Assembly (NCBI RefSeq): GCF_002694385.1
Contig: NZ_NZMB01000010.1
Location: 36,369-100,368, forward strand
Length of the DNA stretch: 64,000 nt
Source: Sneathiella sp.
GTDB lineage: Bacteria > Pseudomonadota > Alphaproteobacteria > Sneathiellales > Sneathiellaceae
Reading direction: 5' to 3'
A program made the translations under genes and the position numbers. The notes below the pieces were generated by a model. That model was given only the letters and a program-made list of their open reading frames with translations. It did not search any database and was not told the origin of the DNA. This document shows, piece after piece, positions 1-8,749 of the stretch. The stretch's first letter is position 1. Each line of letters begins with the position of its first letter.

Positions 1-14
1 TCATAACAACAGGA

Positions 15-734
15 TCAATGTCCGGACGTTCTGCCCTGAACAACATACAAGAGGGCCAGTATCATGCCGACCGCGAAGCCCGCCATATGGGCAACCCAGG
101 CAATTTCCGCCTCCCCTCCTGCGAACAAAGCGCCAAGAGGGGTTGCCCCAAGGACCACATTCACCCCGAGCAGAACGCCAATCATGATGAGGATTCCACG
201 CAGGCCAAACCGGGGCAGCAGAACAATCATGGCGGCCCCCATGGTTCCAAAAACCGCCGCTGACGCCCCATAGAGAATGACATCCTCAAACGGAGGGGAA
301 ATCAGATATTCGATTGCCGCGCCGCACCACCCCGCCAGAAAATACAGCACCAGAAAGCGGACTATGCCAAACCGCCGTTCGGTCAGGGAGCCGAAGGCCA
401 GCAGCATACCGGCGTTAAGCGCCATATGGGTCCAGTCATGGTGCAAAAACAGGTGGCTGCAAAGCGTCACCGGGATATGCAGAATGCCCGCAAATGTCGG
501 ATTTTCAAGAATGGCGGCAATGATCGCCGGACGGAATGAGAAATAGCCGTAAACCCAGCCCAACGTCGCGTCGGTAGTAACACTGAGCAGCAGATGAATG
601 CCAATGATAGCCGCAACCAGATAAAGGGTCGCAGGCGGGACATTGAAGGCCGGCACCCGCTCCCTGTTTTCAAATTCGTCCGTCACGTCTATCCGGCCCG
701 ATTGTTTCAACAACTCGCCGGACCTTAAATTCAA
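15..734 (-). CDS. Rhomboid-family intramembrane serine protease (variant active-site motif)
   Basis: 239-residue polytopic membrane protein of the rhomboid fold. After a soluble N-terminus of about 35 residues come about six hydrophobic segments. The family signature HxxxN is present (H103-N107 in WTHMALNAG). The serine motif reads YGASAAVFG (S158), where most active rhomboids have GASG. The catalytic His is likely H216 in VAHMAGF. Known family role: cleavage of membrane-protein helices inside the bilayer. The Gly-to-Ala change after the serine makes activity less certain, although Ser and His are kept. It is last in a minus-strand run, 51 bases after the CoA-transferase gene, so it is probably co-transcribed with acyl-CoA genes without an evident functional tie. 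Substrate unknown. Confidence 0.85.
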   Translation of the reverse strand: MNLRSGELLKQSGRIDVTDEFENRERVPAFNVPPATLYLVAAIIGIHLLLSVTTDATLGWVYGYFSFRPAIIAAILENPTFAGILHIPVTLCSHLFLHHDWTHMALNAGMLLAFGSLTERRFGIVRFLVLYFLAGWCGAAIEYLISPPFEDVILYGASAAVFGTMGAAMIVLLPRFGLRGILIMIGVLLGVNVVLGATPLGALFAGGEAEIAWVAHMAGFAVGMILALLYVVQGRTSGH

Positions 735-785
735 TAACCGGCGAATTCAAGAAGACATTCTTGAAACGCCCGACAGAACATCCCG

Positions 786-1994
786 TCAACGCTTGTTAAG
801 ATCGAGAATGCGGGAAATCTCATTCTCCGGCAATCCCAGTTCACGCAGAACCTCTTCCGTATGCTCTCCGACCTTGCCGGGCGGCAGTGCCCTGTTGATC
901 GGGCTGTCTTCATTGGCCACGAAGGGAACCCCAACCAGCCGCAACGCCTGGTCAAAGCCCTGCACATGTTCGGCCTCAACGATAATGCCCCGGTGCTCAA
1001 GCTGCGGGTCGGACGTCGCCTCCTGCAATGTTCGGACGGATTGCGCAGCGATCCCGGCCTTTCCCATAATATCCAGCCACTCATCCAGCGTTTTCGTTTT
1101 CATTGCCGCACTGACCAGTTCAAGACCTTCTTTCAAATTCTGCTCGCGCGCCTCCAATGTAGCGAAACGCGGATCTTCGAGAATATGTTCCAGCCCCATC
1201 AGTTTGAGAGCGAGAAGGTTATGTTCAGGCGTCAAGGTCGCCATGAGGATTTTCCGCTCGTCTTTTGTATCGAACACACCGGCCGTCGGCTGCCGCGTCG
1301 GGGACTGGTTGCCGACAAGGGCAGGCACATTACCGCGCACCATATAGTCGGCCATCTGAGCCGCCGCCAACATGAGGGCGCTGTCATACATCGCCACATC
1401 GACATACTGCCCCTCCCCCGTTCTCTCCCGCCGGAACAGGGCGGAGGAGATCGCATATGCCGCATTAATTCCGGTGAACATATCAATCACCATAATGCCG
1501 ATGCGAGTTGGGCCGGTTTCCGCATGACCATTCAGGTTAAACAGGCCGGCAGCGGCCTGAATGGCGGAATCATAGGCCTTGTCCTTGCTTCTTGGTCCCT
1601 GCTGACCATAGCCGCTGATCGAGCAATAGACGATATCGGGCTTACGCTTTTTCAATGTTTCATAGTCAAAACCAAGCCGCTTTGCGACACCGGGGCTGAA
1701 ATTCTCGACCACGACATCTGCATCTTCCAGAAGCTTATAGGCAATCTCCCGGCCCTGATCCGATTTGAGATCAATGGCGAGGCTCCGCTTGTTGAGATTG
1801 ACCGTCAGAAACGCCGGGGATAACCGTTTTGTCACCATTTCCGTATCCGAAAGGGTCCCGCGAAGCTGATCTCCTTTCCCGGGCGCTTCAATCTTCACCA
1901 CATCCGCGCCCAGCAGCGAATACATTTGCGTACTGACAGGGCCCGCCAGAACTTGTGTAAAATCAAGGATTTTTATACCTTCATAGGCTCTCAT
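786..1994 (-). CDS. CaiB/BaiF family (class III) CoA-transferase
   Basis: 402 residues, the usual length of the family. The N-terminal signature (EGIKILDFTQVLAGP) and GADVVKIEAPGKGD are characteristic. The expected catalytic aspartate, which forms the acyl-aspartyl anhydride, is D171 in VIDMFTGINAA. Class III CoA-transferases move CoA between carboxylic acids in the cytoplasm, and some homologues act as racemases or isomerases of CoA esters. The ATG overlaps the stop of the upstream ADP-forming synthetase by four bases (ATGA), so the two are translationally coupled. The likely role is to activate or recycle an acid intermediate of the neighbouring Atu-like pathway. The substrate cannot be read from sequence; an alpha-methylacyl-CoA racemase role is the main alternative. 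Confidence 0.88.
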   Translation of the reverse strand: MRAYEGIKILDFTQVLAGPVSTQMYSLLGADVVKIEAPGKGDQLRGTLSDTEMVTKRLSPAFLTVNLNKRSLAIDLKSDQGREIAYKLLEDADVVVENFSPGVAKRLGFDYETLKKRKPDIVYCSISGYGQQGPRSKDKAYDSAIQAAAGLFNLNGHAETGPTRIGIMVIDMFTGINAAYAISSALFRRERTGEGQYVDVAMYDSALMLAAAQMADYMVRGNVPALVGNQSPTRQPTAGVFDTKDERKILMATLTPEHNLLALKLMGLEHILEDPRFATLEAREQNLKEGLELVSAAMKTKTLDEWLDIMGKAGIAAQSVRTLQEATSDPQLEHRGIIVEAEHVQGFDQALRLVGVPFVANEDSPINRALPPGKVGEHTEEVLRELGLPENEISRILDLNKR

Positions 1995-4090
1995 TTTTTA
2001 TTTCCTTTCGGCACAATCAGCGCATCAACTGCAACAGCCCCTTCGGGCAGAACTATAAACGGATTGACATCAATCGTTTCAACCCTGTCGGCATTTTCAG
2101 CCGCAAAAACTGAAAGCCTGGACAGAGCTTCCGCCAGCGCATTCACATCGGAGGGCGGCGCACCGCGCACCCCGTCCAGCATCGCCCGCCCCTGGATTTC
2201 ATCAATCATCCGGCGCGCTTCATCCACGCCGAAGGGGGCAAGACGGAAGGTCACATCCTTCAGCACTTCAACAAACACACCGCCGAGACCGAACATCACC
2301 GCGGGCCCGAATACCGGATCGCAAACCACCCCCATAACAGTCTCGACACCGTTTGGCACCATCTCGGCCACAATAACGCCGTCAATGCGCGCATCGGGCT
2401 TAGCCTGCTTTGCCCGCGCTATCAGAGTTGCGTAGCCATCGGCGACATCCGCCTCGGTATTCAGCTTAAGAAGGACCCCGCCAATTTCCGTCTTGTGCAG
2501 AATATCGGGGGAGGCAATTTTCATAACCACCGCGCCGCCAATATCACGCCATGCCTGAACGGCCTCCGCCGCCGAGCGGACAAGTCTTTCCCGCGTCACC
2601 GGAATGCCCGCGCTGGCCAGAATTTCTTTCGCCTCATGCTCCGCCACCGGCGCTTCAGGGGCAGGGAGCGCACCCTTCGGCAAGGTTGGCGGCGCATCCG
2701 GTCGCCCGCGCGCAAAAACCTCCCCGAAACGGGTCAGCGCCGCCATCGCCCGGACAGTGAGGGACGGATCCTCAAAGCAGGGCAGATTCATCTTCTCATA
2801 GATCGCAACAAGTTCCTTCGGCGCAATGATGCTCATCAGCATCACTTCATCCGGAAATTTCTTGCGGATATTTTCAAAGATGCCGATGCAGGCATCCCGC
2901 GTGAAAGGTGAAGAGACCACGCTCGCCAGATAGACAATATGGCTGTCAAAATCCGTCTCTTCAATTGTCAGCTCAACATTGGCCTGCATGAGAGCGGGAT
3001 CATTCAGCGCCTGGGCCGTGAAATCCACCGGGTTGCCAACCCCGGCAAAGGGGATGATTTCTTTCAGCTTCTTCTGTGTCTCCATAGGCAAGGGCGTAAC
3101 CTCAAGGCCATATTTGACAGAGGCATCCGCCATCTGAACGCCGACGCCACCCGAGATAGTTTGCAGGTTGATCTTGCGTCCCTTGGGATACTTCCCGAAC
3201 TGGCAGGCATAGGCAATATCGATGAATTCTTCCGTGGTCTCCGCCCGGTAGACCCCATATTGCTTGAACAGCGCATCATAGACGGCATCCGCGCCGGCAA
3301 GAGACGCCGTATGCGAGGCCGCCGCCGCGGCCCCGGCAGCCGTTTTCCCAACCTTCATGAAGATAACGGGCTTTTGCGCCTCCCGCGCCATTTCCAGTGC
3401 TTCGCAGATACGATCGGCATTTTTCATGCCTTCCGCGTAGGCAAGGATCACCTTCACTTCCGGATTTTGCGCGTAATAGCCGATGACCTCGGCCACATCC
3501 ACGTCGCATTCATTGCCCGTCGTCACCCAATAGTTGGAGCCGACGCCGCGCTGCTGTGATACCGTGAAGACATGCCCGCCATAAGCGCCGCTCTGGCTGA
3601 CAATCCCGATGGGCCCAGGAGGAAGCTGAAGCGTGCCGTATGCGTTACTGAAAGTCCCGTACCAGCCCGCGCTGATATTAAACACACCGAGACAATTGGG
3701 GCCAATCACCCGCATCCCGCTTTCGCGGGCAAGCCCGGCGATTTCTCGTTGGGCCCGGGCACCCTCCTCGCTCTGCTCCGCAAAACCGGAGGTGAACATG
3801 ACCGCACTTTTCACCCCCCTGTCGGCGCAGTCATGCATGGCCTGCACCGCCAGCTTCGCCGGGACCGCAATGATCGCGCAATCAATGCCTTTCGGGACAT
3901 CCTGAATGCTGGCGAAGGCGGGCAGACCCTGGATTTCCTCATAATTCGGATTAACCGGGTAAATTCTGCCTTTATATCCGCCGGACTTCATCGCGTGGAT
4001 TGGCCTGCCCCCAATCCGTGAGGGCGTATTCGACGCGCCAATGATCGCGACGGATTGCGGCCTCAGCATAGGCTCGAGTGGATGCGTCAT
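1991..4090 (-). CDS. ADP-forming acyl-CoA synthetase (acetate--CoA ligase family)
   Basis: 699 residues carrying both halves of the ADP-forming family in one chain. An N-terminal CoA-binding Rossmann domain (SVAIIGASNTPSRIGG, residues 13-28) comes first, followed by succinyl-CoA-ligase-like domains. The phospho-histidine is likely H260 in AAASHTASLAG. A C-terminal ATP-grasp domain (from about residue 485; VVMKIASPDILHKTEIGGV) ends the chain. The family makes acyl-CoA from acid, CoA and ATP, giving ADP and phosphate, reversibly. It sits between AtuA-like and CaiB-like genes. It may activate a branched or terpenoid acid, or recover ATP from a CoA ester; the preferred acid is unknown. Pat-type acetyltransferases share the architecture, but no GNAT domain is seen here. 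Confidence 0.88.
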   Translation of the reverse strand: MTHPLEPMLRPQSVAIIGASNTPSRIGGRPIHAMKSGGYKGRIYPVNPNYEEIQGLPAFASIQDVPKGIDCAIIAVPAKLAVQAMHDCADRGVKSAVMFTSGFAEQSEEGARAQREIAGLARESGMRVIGPNCLGVFNISAGWYGTFSNAYGTLQLPPGPIGIVSQSGAYGGHVFTVSQQRGVGSNYWVTTGNECDVDVAEVIGYYAQNPEVKVILAYAEGMKNADRICEALEMAREAQKPVIFMKVGKTAAGAAAAASHTASLAGADAVYDALFKQYGVYRAETTEEFIDIAYACQFGKYPKGRKINLQTISGGVGVQMADASVKYGLEVTPLPMETQKKLKEIIPFAGVGNPVDFTAQALNDPALMQANVELTIEETDFDSHIVYLASVVSSPFTRDACIGIFENIRKKFPDEVMLMSIIAPKELVAIYEKMNLPCFEDPSLTVRAMAALTRFGEVFARGRPDAPPTLPKGALPAPEAPVAEHEAKEILASAGIPVTRERLVRSAAEAVQAWRDIGGAVVMKIASPDILHKTEIGGVLLKLNTEADVADGYATLIARAKQAKPDARIDGVIVAEMVPNGVETVMGVVCDPVFGPAVMFGLGGVFVEVLKDVTFRLAPFGVDEARRMIDEIQGRAMLDGVRGAPPSDVNALAEALSRLSVFAAENADRVETIDVNPFIVLPEGAVAVDALIVPKGNKK

Positions 4091-4129
4091 ATTCTCCCTG
4101 TATGGCTCCCTGTTAGAACATTTTTATTA

Positions 4130-5941
4130 TCAACCCAGACTGTCCGCAACCTCCGCCGGCACCCTGATTGGCAGCGCCAGCAATTGCTGGGCATAGGTTT
4201 TCGCCAGATTATCGAGATGCAGCGTGGACGTTCCCCCACCGCCAAGGGTATCGGTCAGCAGAAAATTGACCGCCTCCATGCCCGGCAGATCAAAACGATA
4301 GACCTCCCCTTTCAGCACATGGCCGAAATATTTCGCCACGGCTTTTTCTGTGGCGCCTTGCTTGATCCAGGGAAGATATTCCGCCTTGCGGGCGATAACA
4401 CCGATATTGGCATTGTTGCCCTTGTCCCCACTGCGCGCGGCGGCCAGTTTGATCAGGGGAACCTCGACCATCGCTTCCGGGGTTGCCGCTGCCGGTTTTT
4501 CCACCGCCGCATGCTTCCAGGCCGGATAGGGCGAATAGCTCGCCGGTTTCGGTAAATTTGCATTAACCGGTTTATTGTTGATATACACATTCGGCTCGAT
4601 GCGGGACTTGTCGATCTGGAAAGCGAACTGAGCCACAACTGGCGTTACCTTCGGCCGCCCGGTCGCGCCCCCGGAACAGCGCCCCGTGGTCATGGAAAGG
4701 CCGACGCCGGTTGTCTCTTTCGAGAACAGTTCCAGCGCCGCTTTCTCATCATGCCGCACATCAATGCGGGTGATGATTTCGCGCGATTGCAGCGCCGCTT
4801 CCCGGGCATTCCCTCCCCAGAGGGTTTCCGCCCCGATCAGATGGATGGCGGTTTCCCGATAATCCCCGAGATTACGCTCCATGAACAGACGGCGGGTCCG
4901 CTTCAGCAAGGCTTCGGCATAGGCCTGCCCTTTTTCAATAACATCAAATCCGGTGATGACAGTGCTCGCCGTTGCCCGGAACCCATCCTTGTAGGTGCCG
5001 GAGACCTTGTAGGTCGACGTTGGCGCCCGCCCCTTGACGTTGGCAATTTCCAGCCAATCTTTCTTTGTTTCAGTCAGCGTCACGCCGGAAAAATCACAGA
5101 TGACATCCGGCATAATATAGGCGCTGGGATCGCCGATTTCATAAAGGATCTGCTCACCCACCGACAAGCGAGAGACAATGCCCCCCGTCCCGTCCGGCTT
5201 GGTAATAGCAAAGGTGCCATCCGCCCGGCAAACGGCAATCGGATAGCCCATGTCATCCCAGCCATCGACCGTATCCCGCCAGTCGGTAAAGTTACCGCCC
5301 GTTGCCTGCGCGCCGCATTCCAGAATGTGGCCTGCGAGAGACCCTGCGGCGAGCCGGTCATAATCATCAACTGTCCAGCCGAATTCATGGATAAGCGGAC
5401 CAAGGGTCACGGCGCTGTCGACACACCGGCCGGTAATGACCACATCGGCGCCGTTATCCAGCGCCGCCGCAATCGGAAAGGCCCCGAGATAGGCATTGGC
5501 GCTGATCATGCCGTCCGGCATGGCGACGCCAGAGAACATCTCCGACGTTCCCTCGCTGCGCAATGTTGCAATGTCATCAGAGAGGTTGTCCCCGTCGACG
5601 GTCCCGATCTTGAGGTCGACCCCCGCTTCCTCCGCCACCTTGGCCAGGGCGGCCGCACAAGCCTCGACATTGACGCCGCCCGCGTTGGCGACAACCTTGA
5701 TGCCGCGCGCCTTGATCTCATGGAGGAGCGGTTTCATGGCAAGGTCAATAAAATCGCGGGCATAGCCCAGCTCCGGCGATTTCTGCTTGGCCCGGACAAG
5801 GATCGACATCGTGACTTCCGCCAGATAGTCGAAGACCAGATAATCAATATCGCCCTTCATGACGAGTTGGCGCGGCGCTTCCTGCGAATCGCCCCAATAG
5901 CCGGAGGCGCCACCGATACGGATTGTCTTTTCATTACTCAT
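4130..5941 (-). CDS. atuA: AtuA family protein (acyclic terpene utilisation; DUF1446) with ferredoxin-fold-like C-terminal domain
   Basis: 603 residues. The N-terminal part (IRIGGASGYWGDSQEAPRQL onwards) matches the DUF1446/AtuA family. The last 100 or so residues, starting near VPLIKLAAARSGDKGNNANIG, are the small domain that usually accompanies it. AtuA is part of the Pseudomonas cluster for citronellol and geraniol breakdown, where to my knowledge its biochemical role is not assigned. RBS AAGGAT precedes the ATG, and only five bases separate it from the upstream crotonase gene, so the two are co-transcribed. It is the main pointer to an Atu-like pathway in this island. AtuA homologues also occur in other acyl-CoA operons, so the gene alone does not prove terpene use. 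Confidence 0.85.
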   Translation of the reverse strand: MSNEKTIRIGGASGYWGDSQEAPRQLVMKGDIDYLVFDYLAEVTMSILVRAKQKSPELGYARDFIDLAMKPLLHEIKARGIKVVANAGGVNVEACAAALAKVAEEAGVDLKIGTVDGDNLSDDIATLRSEGTSEMFSGVAMPDGMISANAYLGAFPIAAALDNGADVVITGRCVDSAVTLGPLIHEFGWTVDDYDRLAAGSLAGHILECGAQATGGNFTDWRDTVDGWDDMGYPIAVCRADGTFAITKPDGTGGIVSRLSVGEQILYEIGDPSAYIMPDVICDFSGVTLTETKKDWLEIANVKGRAPTSTYKVSGTYKDGFRATASTVITGFDVIEKGQAYAEALLKRTRRLFMERNLGDYRETAIHLIGAETLWGGNAREAALQSREIITRIDVRHDEKAALELFSKETTGVGLSMTTGRCSGGATGRPKVTPVVAQFAFQIDKSRIEPNVYINNKPVNANLPKPASYSPYPAWKHAAVEKPAAATPEAMVEVPLIKLAAARSGDKGNNANIGVIARKAEYLPWIKQGATEKAVAKYFGHVLKGEVYRFDLPGMEAVNFLLTDTLGGGGTSTLHLDNLAKTYAQQLLALPIRVPAEVADSLG

Positions 5942-5946
5942 CGGAT

Positions 5947-6774
5947 TTATCCTTTCGCTTTCTCGGCCTCGACCTGCCAGGCTGTCTTTCGTTTCTCGGC
6001 GAAAGCCGTCTGGCCTTCCTTTCCTTCCGTCCCGCGGTTCAACTCAGAGAATTTACGGGCGGAGAAAGCAACCATTTCCTCCTCGGGCAGGGTGCCAACC
6101 GTCAGCATGATTTGCTTTGTTGCCGCATTGGCGAGAGGACCGCAGCGCAGTACTTTGTCGACAACCTCCTCCAGGGTGGCGTCGACATCTTTATCGGCAC
6201 AGAGATATTGCGCGATGCCATATTCATAGGCCTTTTGACCATCAAAGCGTTCCGCCGTCAATGCAAGCTGGCGGGCACGTGTCAGGCCGATGCGCTTGAC
6301 CACGAAGGGCGCAATCTGCGCCGGGGCAACGCCAAGCGTCGTTTCCGGCATGCCCATGCGCGCGCCTTCGGCAACAATTGTGATATCCGCCATACAGGCA
6401 TATCCCATGCCCCCGCCAAAGGCCGAGCCTTCGACAAGCGCGATTGTGGTCTGCGGCAGGCGCTCAAACCTCATGAAGGCGAGCCCGGCCTTGCGGTTGC
6501 GCTCCATGATCGGATCATGGTCCGCCGTCACCACCTCTTCGGCCATGCCACGCCGTTCTTTGATGTCACCACCGGCGCAGAAATGACCGCCCGCGCCCCG
6601 CAGCACGACAAGACGGATCTCCGGCGTCTTTTCCAGCCACTCCAGCACCGCGGCGAATTCCGCGCTCATCTGGATATTGATTGCATTGCGCTGCTCAGGG
6701 CGATTGAACGTCAGATTGAGGCGCGGTCCTTTGACCTCAAGTTTCAGACACTCGCATTGTGGAATAGTATGCAT
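5947..6774 (-). CDS. Enoyl-CoA hydratase/isomerase family protein (AtuE/LiuC-like candidate)
   Basis: 275-residue crotonase. The two oxyanion-hole segments are clear: GGHFCAGGDIKE (about residues 62-73) and EGSAFGGGMGYACMAD. The acid/base segment MGMPETTLGVAPAQI retains the glutamate of hydratases. Placed next to AtuA and in an island with a biotin-dependent branched acyl-CoA carboxylase, it may hydrate isohexenylglutaconyl-CoA or 3-methylglutaconyl-CoA. This assignment rests on context, because crotonase specificity is not readable from motifs. It is the second gene of the tetR-led minus-strand operon (35-base gap after tetR). Confidence 0.85.
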   Translation of the reverse strand: MHTIPQCECLKLEVKGPRLNLTFNRPEQRNAINIQMSAEFAAVLEWLEKTPEIRLVVLRGAGGHFCAGGDIKERRGMAEEVVTADHDPIMERNRKAGLAFMRFERLPQTTIALVEGSAFGGGMGYACMADITIVAEGARMGMPETTLGVAPAQIAPFVVKRIGLTRARQLALTAERFDGQKAYEYGIAQYLCADKDVDATLEEVVDKVLRCGPLANAATKQIMLTVGTLPEEEMVAFSARKFSELNRGTEGKEGQTAFAEKRKTAWQVEAEKAKG

Positions 6775-6809
6775 TTTTCTTCTTTCTTCTTTTGCATTTC
6801 CAGCCGAAG

Positions 6810-7454
6810 TTATTCGGTCAGATATTTTTTGAACATAGCTTTGAACTGATCAATTTGCATGGAAACTTTATCGTTCTCATCCGGGATCATATTCGTCAAG
6901 GCCAATCCGCGTAATGTTATCAGCAATGTCTTGCGCCAGGATTTGATCTCCTCCCTGTTTCTCTTACTATCGGCAAAAACTGCCTGCCATACAATATCTC
7001 TTTCTTCTTCCAGTGGTTTAAGAGAGGATAAAATAGCCTCTTCAAACTCCGGGTCCTGTCGTCCGCGCACGGCAATCTCTATAAATGCCGTGTAGTTGAC
7101 ACCGCGAAAGCCGGCCCAATATTCATCGACGACCCTGTCAATCCGCTCATCCAGCGGCAGTTTGTTCAAAGAGTTTGCATCCAGATGCTGACTCAGCCTG
7201 CTCGCGATCTCGTCGATGCTCGCGACCAGAAGCGATTTCGGGCTGTCAAAATGATACTGGATTGCGCCCCGGGTCAAACCCGCTTCGCGCGCCACCTCTT
7301 CCATGGTGAGCTGCGCCGCCCCCTTTTCATATAACAGCTTGATGGTCGCATCGACAAGCCGGTGCCGGGTTTCCATTCGCCGTTCTTCCTGACTGCGCCG
7401 TTTTTCGCTTCGTTGCGGATGTGCCAATTTATTAATTCTGCAGCAACGCCGCAT
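6810..7454 (-). CDS. TetR/AcrR family transcriptional regulator
   Basis: N-terminal TetR helix-turn-helix is clear: RHRLVDATIKLLYEKG, then LTMEEVAREAGLTRGAIQYHF. The C-terminal ligand domain is about 140 residues. The open frame extends to 7496, but that start lacks an RBS and lies inside a candidate operator. Conserved TetR N-terminal sequence (RRSQEERRMETR) lies upstream of the ATG at 7376, which has a good RBS (AGGAAG), so I chose the ATG at 7454; 7376 is the alternative. It heads the crotonase-atuA-synthetase-CoA-transferase operon and is divergent from three acyl-CoA dehydrogenases. It probably represses both directions and senses a pathway acyl-CoA. Confidence 0.9.
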   Translation of the reverse strand: MRRCCRINKLAHPQRSEKRRSQEERRMETRHRLVDATIKLLYEKGAAQLTMEEVAREAGLTRGAIQYHFDSPKSLLVASIDEIASRLSQHLDANSLNKLPLDERIDRVVDEYWAGFRGVNYTAFIEIAVRGRQDPEFEEAILSSLKPLEEERDIVWQAVFADSKRNREEIKSWRKTLLITLRGLALTNMIPDENDKVSMQIDQFKAMFKKYLTE

Positions 7455-7490
7455 TCCCGTTTTTGTTGTTCCCGGAGGAATAATGATTTG

Positions 7491-7512
7491 TAACATTCAT
7501 TCATGCATGTTA
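7491..7512. promoter_or_regulatory. Candidate TetR operator in the divergent promoter region
   Basis: Perfect 6-bp arms TAACAT and ATGTTA flank a 10-base spacer that itself contains CATGCATG. The site lies in the 139-base region between the divergently read tetR (start 7454) and the first acyl-CoA dehydrogenase (start 7594). A 22-bp inverted repeat is a typical TetR-dimer footprint. Binding by the neighbouring regulator is inferred. Confidence 0.45.
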
Positions 7513-7593
7513 GTGTAGGTATGGAAAAAACACAATCCCCGCAAAAGCGGTCGGCCGAATATAATAAGAAGAACCGGGAGAAGGGCGAAAACA

Positions 7594-8739
7594 ATGATCT
7601 TCACACAGGAACATCGCGAGCTTGCCGAAAGCCTGAAGAAATTTATCGAGGCTGAAATCAACCCCTATGTCGATGAATGGGAAGAAGCCGAACAGTTCCC
7701 CGCCCATGAGCTGTTCAAGAAAATGGGTGACATGGGCTTTCTCGGCATCAGCAAGCCGGAAGAATATGGCGGTAGCGGCCTGGACTATTCCTATGAAGCC
7801 GTCGCCTCGGAAGCGCTTGGTTATATCGCCTGCGGCGGCGTTGCCATGGGTATTGGCGTGCAGACGAATATGTCTACGCCCGCCCTCGCCCGTTTCGGAT
7901 CGGACGAGTTGCGCCGGGATTATCTGGCGCCCGCCATCGCGGGCGACATGGTCGGGTGCGTCGGCGTTACCGAAGCCGCCGCCGGATCTGATGTGGCCAG
8001 CCTCAAGACGACGGCGCGCAAAGATGGCGACGACTATGTCATCAACGGCTCCAAGATGTACATCACCAACGCGTTGCAGGCGGACTGGATTTGCCTGCTC
8101 GCCAATACGGGCGACGGCCCCGTGCACAAGAACAAATCGCTGATCATTGTGCCCATGGACAGCCCCGGCATCACCAAGCACAAGCTGCGCAAGATCGGCA
8201 TGATGTCGTCCGATACCGGGCAGCTTTTCTTCGATGATGTCCGCGTGCCGCAGCGCAACCGCATTGGGGAAGAAGGTCTCGGCTTCATCTATCAGATGAA
8301 GCAGTTTCAGGAAGAGCGTCTTTTCGCCGCCTCCCGCGGGCCGCGCGTCATGCAGGAGGCGATCAATGAAACCATCGCCTACACCCGCGAGCGTAAAGCC
8401 TTTGGCAAGGCCATTCTTGACAATCAGGTCGTCAATTACCGCCTCGCCGAGTTGCAGACGGAAGTCGAAGCGCTGCGCGCGCTCACCTTTCATGCCGTTG
8501 AACGTTATGTCGCCGGGGAGGATGTCAGCCTCCTTGCCTCCATGGCGAAGCTCAAGGTCGGCCGGTTGCAGCGCGAGGTTATGGATAGCTGCCTGCAATA
8601 TTGGGGCGGACAGGGATATATGTGGGAAAGCTCGATTTCCCGCAAATTCCGCGATTTCCGCCTTACCTCCATTGGCGGCGGCGCCGATGAAGTGATGCTG
8701 AAAGTCATCACCAAGATGATGGGCATCTCTCCGGACTGA
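7594..8739 (+). CDS. Acyl-CoA dehydrogenase (citronellyl-CoA dehydrogenase/AtuD-like candidate)
   Basis: 381 residues with the full acyl-CoA dehydrogenase architecture. The N-terminal helical domain is followed by the FAD/substrate beta-domain (GCVGVTEAAAGSDVASLKT, near residue 110-128) and a C-terminal helical domain ending in GGGADEVMLKVITKMMG. There is no YEGT motif in the usual position. A glutamate in QFQEERLF (helix G region), as in isovaleryl- and long-chain-type enzymes, is a likely base. The enzyme would introduce an alpha,beta double bond, passing electrons to ETF. First gene of a three-dehydrogenase operon under the divergent TetR promoter. The context suggests a branched substrate such as citronellyl-CoA; isovaleryl-CoA is an alternative. 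Confidence 0.88.
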   Translation: MIFTQEHRELAESLKKFIEAEINPYVDEWEEAEQFPAHELFKKMGDMGFLGISKPEEYGGSGLDYSYEAVASEALGYIACGGVAMGIGVQTNMSTPALARFGSDELRRDYLAPAIAGDMVGCVGVTEAAAGSDVASLKTTARKDGDDYVINGSKMYITNALQADWICLLANTGDGPVHKNKSLIIVPMDSPGITKHKLRKIGMMSSDTGQLFFDDVRVPQRNRIGEEGLGFIYQMKQFQEERLFAASRGPRVMQEAINETIAYTRERKAFGKAILDNQVVNYRLAELQTEVEALRALTFHAVERYVAGEDVSLLASMAKLKVGRLQREVMDSCLQYWGGQGYMWESSISRKFRDFRLTSIGGGADEVMLKVITKMMGISPD

Positions 8740-8749
8740 GGATACCCAA

